DNA from: Pseudomonas sp. 30_B
GTDB taxonomy: Bacteria; Pseudomonadota; Gammaproteobacteria; Pseudomonadales; Pseudomonadaceae
Assembly: GCF_017491605.1 (NCBI RefSeq)
Contig: NZ_JAFGYY010000002.1
Location: 186,001-250,000 of the forward strand
DNA length: 64,000 nt
Direction: 5' to 3'
The translations under genes were made by a program, and so were the position numbers. The notes beneath the pieces are model-generated. The model was given only the letters and a program-made list of their open reading frames with translations, was not told where the DNA came from and made no database searches. This document shows positions 55,071 to 63,928 of this stretch, one piece after another. Position 1 is the stretch's first letter. Each line of letters opens with the position of its first letter.

Positions 55071-56528
55071 TCAGTTGCCAGCGGCAGCGGCTGCGGTCAT
55101 GTCCGACACGCTTTCGCCACGGTGCTGGCTGAACTGCGGTGCCAGGGAGCCGACGATCATGCCGAGGGCGCTGCAGATCAGGCCGACCAGCTGCGGCGGC
55201 CAGAAGTCGCCTTCCTGGTGGCCCAGCTCCAGCGATACCCAGCCGATCAGGCCGCAGGCAATGGCGGTCAGGGCGCCCTGGGTGGTGGCGCGCTTCCAGA
55301 ACAGGCCGAAGAACAGCGGCACCACGGCGGCGACCAGGGTCACCTTGTAGGCGTTGCCGACCATCTCGTAGATGCTGGCGTTGGAGAACAGCGCGAACAC
55401 GCAGGTGGCGACGGTCATCGCCAGTACGCTGCAACGCATGGCCAGCAGGGCCTGGCGGTCAGTCATCTCCGGCAGGAAGTGCTTGACGATGTTCTCGGTC
55501 AGGGTCACCGACGGGGCCAGCAGGGCGCCGGAGGCGGAGGACATGATGGCCGAGAGCAGGGCGCCGAAGAACATGATCTGGGCGAACAGCGGGGTACGCT
55601 CCATGATCAGGTGCGGCAGGATCTGCTGGGAGTCTTCAGCCAGCCAGTGCTGGACCATCGCCGGGTCGATCATCTGCGCGGCGTAGATCAGGAAGATCGG
55701 CAGCATGCAGAAGGTCAGGTAGCAGCAGGCACCGGTCATGGTGGCGCGCGAGGCGATCTTCTCGGTCTTGGCCGACATCACGCGGGCATACACGTCCTGC
55801 TGCGGGATCGAGCCGAACATCATGGTCACCGCTGCGCCGAGGAAGGCGACGATGTCCTTGGCCGAGGTGCCGTGCAGGAAGGTGAACTTGCCTTCGCTGG
55901 CGGCGTGGCTGATCACGTTGACCGGGCCGCCGGCCATGCCGCCGATCAGCCAGACCAGGTAGAACAGGCCGGCGACGATGATGATCATCTGCAGGAAGTC
56001 GGTCAGTGCCACGGACCACATGCCGCCGAACAGGGTATGCAGCAGCACGATCACGGTGCCGATGATCATGCCCTGGGTGGTGGTGATGCCGCCGTCGGAG
56101 AGCACGCTGAAGACCACGCCCAGCGCGGTGATCTGCGCGGCGACCCAGCCCATGTAGGAAATGATGATCACCAGGCTGGTGAAGATTTCCACGTGCTGGC
56201 CGAAGCGCTTGCGGAAGAAGTCACCGATGGTCAGCAGGTTCAGGCGGTACAGCGGACGGGCGAAGATCATGCCCACCAGCATCAGGCAGCCGAACGAGCC
56301 GAACGGGTCTTCGATGATCCCGGCGAAGCCTTCTTCGAGGAAGGTGGCCGGAATGCCCAGCACGGCTTCGGAGCCGAACCAGGTGGCGAAGACCATGGTG
56401 ACGACGAGGGGGAAGGACATGCTTCGGCCGGCAGCCGCGTAGTCCGAGGAATTGTGTACGCGGGTGGTAGCGTAGAAACCGACAGCTACGGTGATCAGCA
56501 GATACACCGCTACAAACCAGATCAGCAT
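55071..56528 (-). CDS. Sodium:solute symporter family (SSS) transporter
   Basis: A 485-residue transporter with about thirteen hydrophobic segments. The start MLIWFVAVYLLITVAVGFYA is followed by NSSDYAAAGRSMSFPLVVTM, and sodium-site-like residues lie in ALLSAIMSSASGALLAPSVT. The SSS family includes proline, pantothenate and acetate carriers; the substrate here is unclear. It stands alone behind a long AT-rich upstream region. Confidence 0.9.
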   Translation of the reverse strand: MLIWFVAVYLLITVAVGFYATTRVHNSSDYAAAGRSMSFPLVVTMVFATWFGSEAVLGIPATFLEEGFAGIIEDPFGSFGCLMLVGMIFARPLYRLNLLTIGDFFRKRFGQHVEIFTSLVIIISYMGWVAAQITALGVVFSVLSDGGITTTQGMIIGTVIVLLHTLFGGMWSVALTDFLQMIIIVAGLFYLVWLIGGMAGGPVNVISHAASEGKFTFLHGTSAKDIVAFLGAAVTMMFGSIPQQDVYARVMSAKTEKIASRATMTGACCYLTFCMLPIFLIYAAQMIDPAMVQHWLAEDSQQILPHLIMERTPLFAQIMFFGALLSAIMSSASGALLAPSVTLTENIVKHFLPEMTDRQALLAMRCSVLAMTVATCVFALFSNASIYEMVGNAYKVTLVAAVVPLFFGLFWKRATTQGALTAIACGLIGWVSLELGHQEGDFWPPQLVGLICSALGMIVGSLAPQFSQHRGESVSDMTAAAAAGN

Positions 56529-56911
56529 TTGTTCGTTCCGTTGGCTCGCCGCGAACCGCGCCGCCGGGGAAGAACCCGGGCAGAGGTGCCGCGACTGACA
56601 AGTTGTTTTTGTTGTGTTGCGCGGCAGCGGGTTATCCGGTGCACCAGGCAGGGGGAGCCGGAGAAACGTAACCAGTTGCGTCAACGGGCCGCAGTCTGCC
56701 AAATCCGTCAAATATGTCAAACACTTGAATCGCTCATGAGTAAAAAAAATTACATCTCCAGACGGATGGTGCACTTAAAGGATTGATTTGATTGGCTGCT
56801 AACGATTCTGGATGACCAAATAGTCGATTATTTTTTACGACCCCTGTTTGATAAGAAGAACATCCTCCAGGGCGCTAGGCTCTTGGCTCAGGGCATTGCC
56901 GAAGGACACTC
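56529..56911. promoter_or_regulatory. AT-rich divergent region upstream of the symporter and dedA
   Basis: About 380 bases without a gene, more AT-rich than its surroundings. It contains direct repeats GTCAAA at 56707-56712 and 56716-56721, and GTAA-AAAAAA-TTAC at about 56740-56753. Both divergent promoters must lie here; no hexamers are claimed. Confidence 0.45.
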
Positions 56912-57499
56912 ATGTTCGATCATCCCGACCTCGCGCAATTGCTTTCCAGCTACGGCTATCTGGCACTGTTCGTCGGCTGCCTGCTGGAGGGCGAGACCAT
57001 GCTCCTGTTGGCCGGCCTCGCGGCGCACCAGGGGCTGATGGGCTTCGTGCCGGTGCTGTTCTGGGGCTGTGTCGGCGGCACCTGCGGCGACCAGTTGCTG
57101 TACTGGGCCGGCCGCCGCGCCGGTGGGCGGGCGCTGCCCTGGCTGCAGCGGCGCGGCCTGGCGGTGGAGCGGGTGACCGGGCTGATCGAGCGCCATCCGT
57201 TGCTGGCGATCTTCGCCGTGCGCTTCCTTTACGGCATGCGCCTGGCCGGACCACTGCTGATCGGCGCCAGTCGGGTAGGGCCGCTGCGTTTCCTGCTGAT
57301 CAACCTGCTCGGTGCGTTCTGCTGGGCACTGCTGTTCGCCGCCGCCGGCTACTGGGCCGGGCAGGTGCTGGAAAGCTGGCTTGGCAACCTCAAGCCCTAT
57401 CGCTTGCCGATCCTGCTCGGGGTGGTACTGCTGGGCGTCGGCTTCGAACTCTGGCGGCGCCGGCGTGCGCGGTCTTCCTCCCATCCGCCACGCCGGTAG
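56912..57499 (+). CDS. DedA-family membrane protein
   Basis: A 195-residue inner-membrane protein starting MFDHPDLAQLLSSYGYLALF, with ALFVGCLLEGETMLLLAGLA and RFLYGMRLAGPLLIGASRVG, the conserved DedA features (acidic residue in the first re-entrant helix, later Arg-containing motif). DedA proteins act in phospholipid flipping and envelope homeostasis. A basic tail (RRRRARSSSHPPRR) ends the protein. The DyP gene follows after 79 bases. Confidence 0.92.
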   Translation: MFDHPDLAQLLSSYGYLALFVGCLLEGETMLLLAGLAAHQGLMGFVPVLFWGCVGGTCGDQLLYWAGRRAGGRALPWLQRRGLAVERVTGLIERHPLLAIFAVRFLYGMRLAGPLLIGASRVGPLRFLLINLLGAFCWALLFAAAGYWAGQVLESWLGNLKPYRLPILLGVVLLGVGFELWRRRRARSSSHPPRR

Positions 57500-57578
57500 G
57501 CGGCGCCTTGACGCAGAGCGGTTTGGATTCGCGGCCGTGGCGATTAGAATTGCCGCTCTTTCGTTCAAGGATGCAGTC

Positions 57579-58463
57579 ATGAGCCTCTACCAGCCCGGCA
57601 TTCTCGCCACCCCGGTTCCCGCCCACGCCCGCCACCTGTTCTTCGACCTGACCTCGCTGCAGGACCTGCCGGCCGCGCTGGATCGCCTGGTGCAGTTCGC
57701 CGATGGCCAGGCGGCCGTCGTCGGTTTCGGCGAGTCGCTGGTACGTGCGCTGGGTCGTGGCATCGATGGGCTGCGCGAGTTCCCGGCGATCGCCGGCGTC
57801 GGCGTGGACAACCCGTCGACCCCGCACGCCCTGTGGGTCTGGCTGCGCGGCGAGGAGCGCGGCGAACTGCTGCTGCGCACCCAGCAGCTGCAGGCGCTGC
57901 TGGCGCCGGCGCTGGAGCTGGCATCGCTGACCGAAGTCTTCCGCCATGGCGACGGGCACGACCTGACCGGCTACGAGGACGGCACCGAGAACCCGCAGGA
58001 TGACGACGCCATCGCTGCCGCCATCGTCGACAACGGCGTGGACGGCCTGGCTGGCGGCAGCTTCGCCGCCATCCAGCAATGGCGCCACCAGCTGCAGGAT
58101 TTCGCCGCGCTGCCCCAGGCCGAGCGTGACGACATCATGGGCCGTCGCCTGAGCGACAACGAGGAGCTGGAGGACGCGCCAGAATCCGCCCACGTCAAGC
58201 GCACCGCCCAGGAGAGCTTCGACCCCGAGGCCTTCATCGTGCGCCGTTCCATGCCCTGGACCCACGGCCAGGACGCCGGCCTGATGTTCCTTGCCTTCGG
58301 CTGCACCCTCGACGCCTTCGAGGCGCAACTGCGCCGCATGAGCGGTCTGGAAGATGGCATCACCGATGCGCTGTACCGCTTCAGTCGCCCGCTCACCGGC
58401 GGCTACTACTGGTGCCCGCCGCGCAAGGATGGGGTGCTGGACCTGCGCGCGCTGCTCGGCTGA
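57579..58463 (+). CDS. DyP-type heme peroxidase
   Basis: A 294-residue dye-decolorising peroxidase of the bacterial cytosolic type. The signature GYEDGTENP lies at residues 131-139 (catalytic Asp134), the proximal heme His is probably His205 in ESAHVKRTA, and the distal Arg lies in FIVRRSMPW (222-223). No signal peptide. AAGGA lies seven bases before ATG 57579. Oxidises aromatic compounds with hydrogen peroxide; natural substrate unknown. Confidence 0.93.
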   Translation: MSLYQPGILATPVPAHARHLFFDLTSLQDLPAALDRLVQFADGQAAVVGFGESLVRALGRGIDGLREFPAIAGVGVDNPSTPHALWVWLRGEERGELLLRTQQLQALLAPALELASLTEVFRHGDGHDLTGYEDGTENPQDDDAIAAAIVDNGVDGLAGGSFAAIQQWRHQLQDFAALPQAERDDIMGRRLSDNEELEDAPESAHVKRTAQESFDPEAFIVRRSMPWTHGQDAGLMFLAFGCTLDAFEAQLRRMSGLEDGITDALYRFSRPLTGGYYWCPPRKDGVLDLRALLG

Positions 58464-58479
58464 TCTGCCGCTGCATGCC

Positions 58480-58507
58480 GGAAGCCCCGCCACTGAGCGG
58501 GGCTTTT
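58480..58507 (+). terminator. Rho-independent terminator after the DyP gene
   Basis: AAGCCCCGC-CACTGA-GCGGGGCTTTTTT, 17 bases after the stop. Confidence 0.9.
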
Positions 58508-58524
58508 TTGTGGGCGCTGCGCGC

Positions 58525-58665
58525 CGGTTCGCGAGCAAGCTCGCTCCTACAAAGGGAACTCCGGCGCACTCTTCGTAGGAGCGGACCTTGTCCGCGAAAT
58601 CCTGACCAGAGCCGTGCGGATCGGCTGCGGCACCATCCGCTGTAGGAGCGAGCTTGCTCGCGAAC
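58525..58665. repeat. REP cluster (types C, A, C)
   Basis: Inverted type C at 58525-58548, forward type A at 58575-58598 and forward type C at 58642-58665, between DyP and cupin genes. The two C copies face each other around the A copy. Confidence 0.85.
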
Positions 58666-58789
58666 CCGCACGGCACCGGCTGACCGGCCACCACCAATGG
58701 CCCCCCGATCTTCCCCGGAATTGGCGGTTGGCCCTCATCTCCGCCGGGCGTAGCGTGGACTCATTCAGTCACTCTCCGAGGAACCCGCC

Positions 58790-59203
58790 ATGCCCGCAGC
58801 CACTTCCCTGAAACTCTTGATCACAGGCCTCGCCCTGGCCCTGAGCCTGCCGGTCTTCGCCCACGGCACGGGTGAAGAGACGGTCGCCACCCAGCAGGAG
58901 CACAAGCTCCCCGACGCCGCGGGCAAGAAGGGGCTGATGATCACCGTCGCCTACGAGCCGGGGCAGTCCTCCGGCCCCCACGTGCACAGTGGCTCGGTGT
59001 TCGCCTACGTGCTCGAAGGCGCGGTGATCTCCCAGCTGGAAGGGCAGAAACCGGTGACCTACCAGGCCGGCCAGTCCTGGTACGAGGCGCCGAACACGCC
59101 GCACCTGGTCTCGCGCAACGCCAGCAACCAGAAGCCGGCCAAGCTGCTGGTGTGGATGTTGCTGAACGAAAACGCCCCGGTGCTGACGCCGCTGAAACAG
59201 TGA
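58790..59203 (+). CDS. Secreted cupin-domain protein
   Basis: A 137-residue protein with signal peptide (LKLLITGLALALSLPVFA) and a single cupin barrel: SGPHVHSGSVFAYVLEGAV supplies motif 1 His ligands and APNTPHLVSRNAS motif 2. Probably a periplasmic metal-binding enzyme or sensor; substrate unknown. GAGGAACC precedes the ATG. A hairpin at 59213-59242 follows. Confidence 0.86.
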   Translation: MPAATSLKLLITGLALALSLPVFAHGTGEETVATQQEHKLPDAAGKKGLMITVAYEPGQSSGPHVHSGSVFAYVLEGAVISQLEGQKPVTYQAGQSWYEAPNTPHLVSRNASNQKPAKLLVWMLLNENAPVLTPLKQ

Positions 59204-59212
59204 GCGCAGAAC

Positions 59213-59242
59213 GCAGAACCCCGCCGATTGGCGGGGTTCTGC
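59213..59242. terminator. Hairpin after the cupin gene
   Basis: GCAGAACCCCGCC-GATT-GGCGGGGTTCTGC is a perfect 13-base stem with only a short T run, so termination may be weak. Confidence 0.65.
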
Positions 59243-59263
59243 TTTAGAGCCTGTGCATCCATC

Positions 59264-59340
59264 CGTAGGGCGCATGACGCGCCAGCGTTATGCGCCGCAA
59301 GGGCCGGCGGATAACCGGTTCCCGGTTATGCGCCCTACGC
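59264..59340. repeat. D-type palindrome pair
   Basis: GTAGGGCGCATGACGCGCC and its inverted partner GGTTATGCGCCCTAC bracket a CGGATAACC/GGTTATGCG centre. Related units lie at about 37411-37441 and 53870-53902. A fourth repeat family, distinct from types A-C. Confidence 0.65.
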
Positions 59341-59350
59341 GGATCAAGCG

Positions 59351-60697
59351 TCACTCCGTCGCGCCGGGCACCTTGCGCGGGGCCATGAAGAACATCCAGG
59401 TCAGCGCCAGGAAGTACATGGTCGGGATCAAGGTGAAGAGGATCGCGTAGTTGTTGTGGGTGACGGTGAGGATGTAGCCGACGATCTGGGTCATGAACAT
59501 CCCGCCAATCGCTGCGCACATGCCGCCGAAGCCGAACACCGTGCTCATCATGTGCTTGGGCGTGTAGTCCATCACCAGACTCCAGATGTTCGCAGTCCAT
59601 GCCTGGTGCGCGCCCACCCCCAAGGCGATGGCTGCCACGGCGATCCACAGGCCGCTGGCCTTGGCGGCGAAGATCACGCCGATGATCGCGCAGGCGCAGA
59701 TGAGCATCGACAGCAGGCGCGCGTTGATGGCCTTCATGCCGCGGCCGATCAGCCAGGACGACAGGATGCCGCCACCGATGCTGCCGAAGTCCGCGGTCAG
59801 CCAGATCAGCATCAGCGGGATGCCCATCTGCGTGACGCTGATGCCCAGGCCGTATTGCTGGTTGAGGAAGGGCGGCAGCCAGTAGAGGTAGAACCAGAAC
59901 ACCGGTGCGGTCAGCGAAAGGGCCAGGGCGAAGGCCCAGGTGCCGCGCATGCGCAGGATGGCGGAAAAGGGCACGCGCTCGGCCGGCGGCTCGTCGGCTG
60001 CCTGGATGTAGTCCAGCTCGCTCTGCTTCACCGTCGGGTGTTCTTCGGGGTTGAAGTACTTCAGGCTCCACAGCACTACCCAGACGAAACCCAGCGCGCT
60101 CATGCACAGGAACGCCGCCTGCCAGCCCCAGGCCGCGAGGATCAGCGGCAGCAGGGCGGGAGTGAGCATGGCGCCGACGTTGGTGCCGGCATTGAAGATG
60201 CCGGTGGCCATGGCCCGCTCGCCGGCGGGGAACCACAGGCGCGTGGTCTTCACGCAGGCCGGGTAGTTGGCCGCCTCGGTCAGCCCGAGGATGAAGCGGC
60301 AGATCATGAAGCCGGCCGCCGAACTGGCCAGCCCGTGGGCGCCGGTGGCGAAGCTCCACAGCAGCACGGCGAAGAAGAACGCGCGCTTCACGCCGATGCG
60401 GTCGATCAGCCGGCCCTGCAGCACGAAGCCGATGGCATAGCCGACCTGGAACCAGAAGTTGATGTTGGCGTAGTCCATGGCCGTCCAGGCCATTTTCTCG
60501 GCGAGAATCGGCTGCATCACGCCCAGGGCGGCGCGGTCGATGTAGTTCAGGGTGGTGGCGAAGAACACCAGGGCGAGCATGCCCCAGCGGACCTTGCCGA
60601 CGGCCATGGCGCCACGCACCTTGCCGAAGAAGGAGGAACCGTGCGGAGCGACGGCGGCGAGGGGAGCGGATTGCGTATGGATCATGATCGGGGCCAT
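59351..60697 (-). CDS. MFS transporter, probable quinate/shikimate/dehydroshikimate uptake
   Basis: A 448-residue transporter with twelve membrane segments of the anion:cation symporter group: NYIDRAALGVMQPILAEKMA at helix 1 and RFILGLTEAANYPACVKTTR near helix 4. It is divergent from quiC, as in P. aeruginosa, which suggests uptake of quinate, shikimate or dehydroshikimate. Starts at 60697; a second ATG four codons on is possible. Substrate is inferred from position. Confidence 0.87.
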   Translation of the reverse strand: MAPIMIHTQSAPLAAVAPHGSSFFGKVRGAMAVGKVRWGMLALVFFATTLNYIDRAALGVMQPILAEKMAWTAMDYANINFWFQVGYAIGFVLQGRLIDRIGVKRAFFFAVLLWSFATGAHGLASSAAGFMICRFILGLTEAANYPACVKTTRLWFPAGERAMATGIFNAGTNVGAMLTPALLPLILAAWGWQAAFLCMSALGFVWVVLWSLKYFNPEEHPTVKQSELDYIQAADEPPAERVPFSAILRMRGTWAFALALSLTAPVFWFYLYWLPPFLNQQYGLGISVTQMGIPLMLIWLTADFGSIGGGILSSWLIGRGMKAINARLLSMLICACAIIGVIFAAKASGLWIAVAAIALGVGAHQAWTANIWSLVMDYTPKHMMSTVFGFGGMCAAIGGMFMTQIVGYILTVTHNNYAILFTLIPTMYFLALTWMFFMAPRKVPGATE

Positions 60698-61091
60698 CCG
60701 TTATGGGGCTGGCGTGCAGCCCTGAGAATTATTGTCGTGTCGCAAGCCGAATGCGTGCTCCACCGCCGGGCGGCGAGGAGGGCAGGAAGGCTTGCGCTGG
60801 CTGGCGGAAATCAGTGCGCGCGGCAGTGGCCGAGCAGCGGACACAGGCCTGGCATCAGGCGGGCCAGTCGAGTCTGCGGATAGGGGACGGAGGCGGCGGG
60901 GCGAGGCTGAAGTACGTACATGAGCAGTTACCCGTTCTTGAAATTGTTATGGATGACACGCAGGCCATCTCGCAGCGGCGGGTGCATCTCCTTCAGGCAA
61001 GGGCAGGCGCCTGGGGAGCGGCCGGATTGCGTCGGCGTGGCTAAATGTTGAGCAGAGGCCGGAACCGGGTCAATTCGATAAACGGCCTTTC

Positions 61092-61106
61092 GTTCGGTAA
61101 TCGAAC
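61092..61106. promoter_or_regulatory. PcaR-like IclR-family box
   Basis: GTTCGGTAATCGAAC differs at two positions from the PcaR consensus GTTCGATAATCGCAC known from Pseudomonas protocatechuate genes, and is a GTTCG/CGAAC dyad. QuiC makes protocatechuate, so such control would be coherent. Binding is inferred. Confidence 0.6.
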
Positions 61107-61111
61107 ACAAA

Positions 61112-61125
61112 ACTAACCAGTTAGT
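61112..61125. promoter_or_regulatory. Candidate TetR operator upstream of quiC
   Basis: ACTAAC-CA-GTTAGT, a perfect 6-base dyad six bases from the PcaR-like box. The TetR gene downstream of quiC is the natural candidate to bind it. Confidence 0.55.
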
Positions 61126-61224
61126 ACACTTTAAATTGCTGCGCGCCCCGGCCGCCAGAATAATCGATCCAGGCCGGGGACCCTTCCGACAAGCACCCTC
61201 ACCACACCCGGCAGGAGTCAGAAG

Positions 61225-63135
61225 ATGCAGCGTTCGATCGCCACCGTTTCCCTCAGCGGGACCCTGCCGGACAAGCTCGAAGCCATCGCCGCCGCCGGGT
61301 TCGACGGCGTGGAAGTCTTCGAGAACGATCTCCTCTACTACGGCGGCAGCCCCCGCGACGTGCGCCGGCTGTGCGAAGGCCTCGGACTGGCGATCACCCT
61401 GTTCCAGCCGTTCCGCGACTTCGAGGGCTGCCGCCGCGACCGCCTGCCGCGCAACCTCGACCGCCTGGAACGCAAGTTCGACCTGATGCAGGAGCTGGGC
61501 ACCGACCTGGTGCTGATGTGCAGCAACGTCGCCGCCGACTCCCTGGGCGAGCGCGAATTCCTCCTTGAAGACCTCGGCCTGGCCGCCGAGCGCGCCGGCG
61601 CCCGGGGCCTGCGCGTGGGCTACGAGGCGCTGGCCTGGGGTCGCCATGTGAACACCTGGCAGCAGGTCTGGGACCTGGTGCGCGAGGTGAATCATCCTGC
61701 GCTGGGTGTGATCCTCGACAGCTTCCATACCCTCTCGCTGAAGGGCGACCCGGCCGGCATCGCGCAGATTCCGGGGGAGAAGATCTTCTTCGTGCAGATG
61801 GCCGACGCGCCGATCCTGGCCATGGACGTGCTGGAGTGGAGCCGGCACTTCCGCAACTTCCCCGGCCAGGGCGAGTTCGACCTGGCGGGCTTCCTCGCGC
61901 CGATCCTGAAAAGCGGCTATCGCGGCCCGCTGTCGCTGGAGGTCTTCAACGATGGCTTCCGCGCCGCACCGCCGCGCGCCAATGCCGCCGACGGCCTGCG
62001 CTCGCTGCTCTATCTCGAAGAGAAGACCCGCGCCCGACTGGAGCGCGAAGGCCTGCCGCAGGATCAACTGGACTGCCTGTTCGCGCCGCCGCCGGCCGGC
62101 CAGCTGGACGGTGTGGAGTTCCTCGAATTCGCCGTCGACGAAGCCCTCGGCGCGCGCCTGGGCAACTGGCTGGAGCGCCTGGGCTTCGCCCGCGCCGGCG
62201 AACACCGCTCCAAGGCGGTGAGCCTGCTGCGCCAGGGCGACATCAACATCGTGCTCAATGCCGAACCCTATTCCTTCGGCCACAGCTTCTTCGAGGCCCA
62301 CGGCCCGTCGCTGTGCGCCACCGCGTTGCGGGTGCGTGACGCCGCCAGTGCCCTGGAGCGGGCGCAGGCCTACAAGGGGCAGCCGTATCGCGGGCTGGTC
62401 GGCCCCAACGAACGGGAGATTCCCGCCGTGCGCGCGCCGGACGGCAGTCTGATCTATCTCGTTGAAGAACGCGCCGCCGGGCAGACCATCTATGACGTGG
62501 ACTTCCGCCTCGACCCGGCCGCGCAGCCCAGCGGCAAGCTGCAACGCATCGACCACATGGCCATGGCGCTGCCGGCGGATGGCCTGGACAGCTGGGTGCT
62601 GTTCTACAAGGGCCTGTTCGATTTCGAGGCCGACGATGAAGTGGTGCTGCCTGACCCCTACGGCCTGGTGAAGAGCCGCGCCCTGCGCAGTGCCAATGGC
62701 AGCGTGCGCCTGCCGCTGAACATCTCGGAGAACCGCAACACCGCCATCTCCCATGCGCTGTCCAGCTATCGCGGCTCCGGCGTGCACCACATCGCCTTCG
62801 CCTGCGAGGACATCTTCGCCGAGGTGGAGCGGGCCAAGGATGCCGGGGTGCCGCTGCTGGAAATCCCGCTCAACTACTACGACGACCTGGCCGCGCGCTT
62901 CGACTTCGACGACGAGTTCCTGAGCGAGCTGGCCTACTTCAACGTGCTCTACGACCGCGACGCCCAAGGCGGCGAGCTGTTCCACGTGTACACCGAGCCG
63001 TTCGAGGAGCGCTTCTTCTTCGAGATCATCCAGCGGCGCGGCGGCTACACCGGCTATGGCGCGGCCAACGTCGCCGTGCGCCTGGCGGCCATGGCCCAGG
63101 CGCGCAACGGCACCACGCGCCGGCCGCGCGCCTAG
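61225..63135 (+). CDS. quiC: 3-Dehydroshikimate dehydratase QuiC (isomerase-HPPD fusion)
   Basis: Converts 3-dehydroshikimate to protocatechuate in quinate/shikimate catabolism. The 636-residue protein joins a TIM-barrel sugar-phosphate-isomerase domain (about 1-280; metal ligands in AFDGVEVFENDL-like, LGVILDSFHTL, FVQMADAP and LSLEVFND segments) to a C-terminal VOC/HPPD-like domain (about 290-620; RIDHMAMALPADG, GVHHIAFACEDIF, LFHVYTEPFEERFFFEIIQR). This two-domain form is known in Pseudomonas QuiC1. AGGAGT precedes the ATG. Confidence 0.94.
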   Translation: MQRSIATVSLSGTLPDKLEAIAAAGFDGVEVFENDLLYYGGSPRDVRRLCEGLGLAITLFQPFRDFEGCRRDRLPRNLDRLERKFDLMQELGTDLVLMCSNVAADSLGEREFLLEDLGLAAERAGARGLRVGYEALAWGRHVNTWQQVWDLVREVNHPALGVILDSFHTLSLKGDPAGIAQIPGEKIFFVQMADAPILAMDVLEWSRHFRNFPGQGEFDLAGFLAPILKSGYRGPLSLEVFNDGFRAAPPRANAADGLRSLLYLEEKTRARLEREGLPQDQLDCLFAPPPAGQLDGVEFLEFAVDEALGARLGNWLERLGFARAGEHRSKAVSLLRQGDINIVLNAEPYSFGHSFFEAHGPSLCATALRVRDAASALERAQAYKGQPYRGLVGPNEREIPAVRAPDGSLIYLVEERAAGQTIYDVDFRLDPAAQPSGKLQRIDHMAMALPADGLDSWVLFYKGLFDFEADDEVVLPDPYGLVKSRALRSANGSVRLPLNISENRNTAISHALSSYRGSGVHHIAFACEDIFAEVERAKDAGVPLLEIPLNYYDDLAARFDFDDEFLSELAYFNVLYDRDAQGGELFHVYTEPFEERFFFEIIQRRGGYTGYGAANVAVRLAAMAQARNGTTRRPRA

Positions 63136-63237
63136 GTCGGTATCGTGCTTGGCCTCGGGTGCACTCGGGTCGCATAATCCGCGCACCTACCAGTGCATAG
63201 CAGGCGCCCTGGCGCCTGCCGAACGAAAGCCGAGCCC

Positions 63238-63903
63238 ATGACCGACAGCGCCACCCAGCCGACCCCCGCCGACACCGCGCGCCGTGGGCGCAAGAACAAC
63301 CCGGAGAAGACCCGCGAAGACATCCTCCAGGCGGCCATCGTCGAGTTCGTCCAGCAGGGCCTTTCCGGCGCGCGGGTGGACGCCATCGCCGAGCGCATGA
63401 ACACCTCGAAGCGGATGATCTACTACTACTTCGGCAGCAAGGAGCAGCTCTACCAGGCGGTGCTGGAGAAGCTCTACGGCGACATCCGCGGCACCGAGCA
63501 GACCTTGCACCTGGCGGAGCTGGAACCGCTGGAGGCCATGCGCCGGCTGGTGGACTTCACCTTCGACCACCACGACCGCAACGTCGACTTTGTGCGTATC
63601 GTCTGCATCGAGAACATCCACTACGGCCAGTTCGCCTCGGGCTCGGAAACCATCCGCTCGATGAGCAGCAACATCCTGCGCACCATCGAGGACATCCTCC
63701 GTCGCGGTGCCGCCAGCGGCGTGATCCGCGAGGGGCTGCAGGCCATCGACGTGCACATGCTGATCAGCGGGTTCTGCTTCTATCGCGTGTCCAACCGGCA
63801 CACCGTCGGCTCGCTGTTCCAGATCGAGCTGGAAGACGCGGCGATCAAGGCGCGGCACAAGGAAATGATCATCGAGGCGGTGTTGCGGTTTATCCAGCCG
63901 TAA
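63238..63903 (+). CDS. TetR-family regulator of the quinate/dehydroshikimate unit
   Basis: A 221-residue regulator: N-terminal HTH (VDAIAERMNTSKRMIYYYFG) after a basic leader (ARRGRKNNPEKTREDIL), then a ligand domain (FCFYRVSNRHTVGSLFQIEL). It lies 102 bases after quiC on the same strand. The ACTAAC/GTTAGT dyad upstream of quiC is a plausible operator. ATG 63238 chosen; the Shine-Dalgarno is weak. Confidence 0.88.
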   Translation: MTDSATQPTPADTARRGRKNNPEKTREDILQAAIVEFVQQGLSGARVDAIAERMNTSKRMIYYYFGSKEQLYQAVLEKLYGDIRGTEQTLHLAELEPLEAMRRLVDFTFDHHDRNVDFVRIVCIENIHYGQFASGSETIRSMSSNILRTIEDILRRGAASGVIREGLQAIDVHMLISGFCFYRVSNRHTVGSLFQIELEDAAIKARHKEMIIEAVLRFIQP

Positions 63904-63928
63904 GCCGGTTGGAATCGGAGCGGGGACT

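Larger units (their letters stand above)
60698..61224. promoter_or_regulatory. Divergent regulatory region of the MFS and quiC genes
   Basis: About 530 bases without a supported gene. The quiC-proximal end is AT-rich and holds two dyads listed separately (61092-61106 and 61112-61125). The rest is GC-rich and shows no clear element. Confidence 0.6.
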
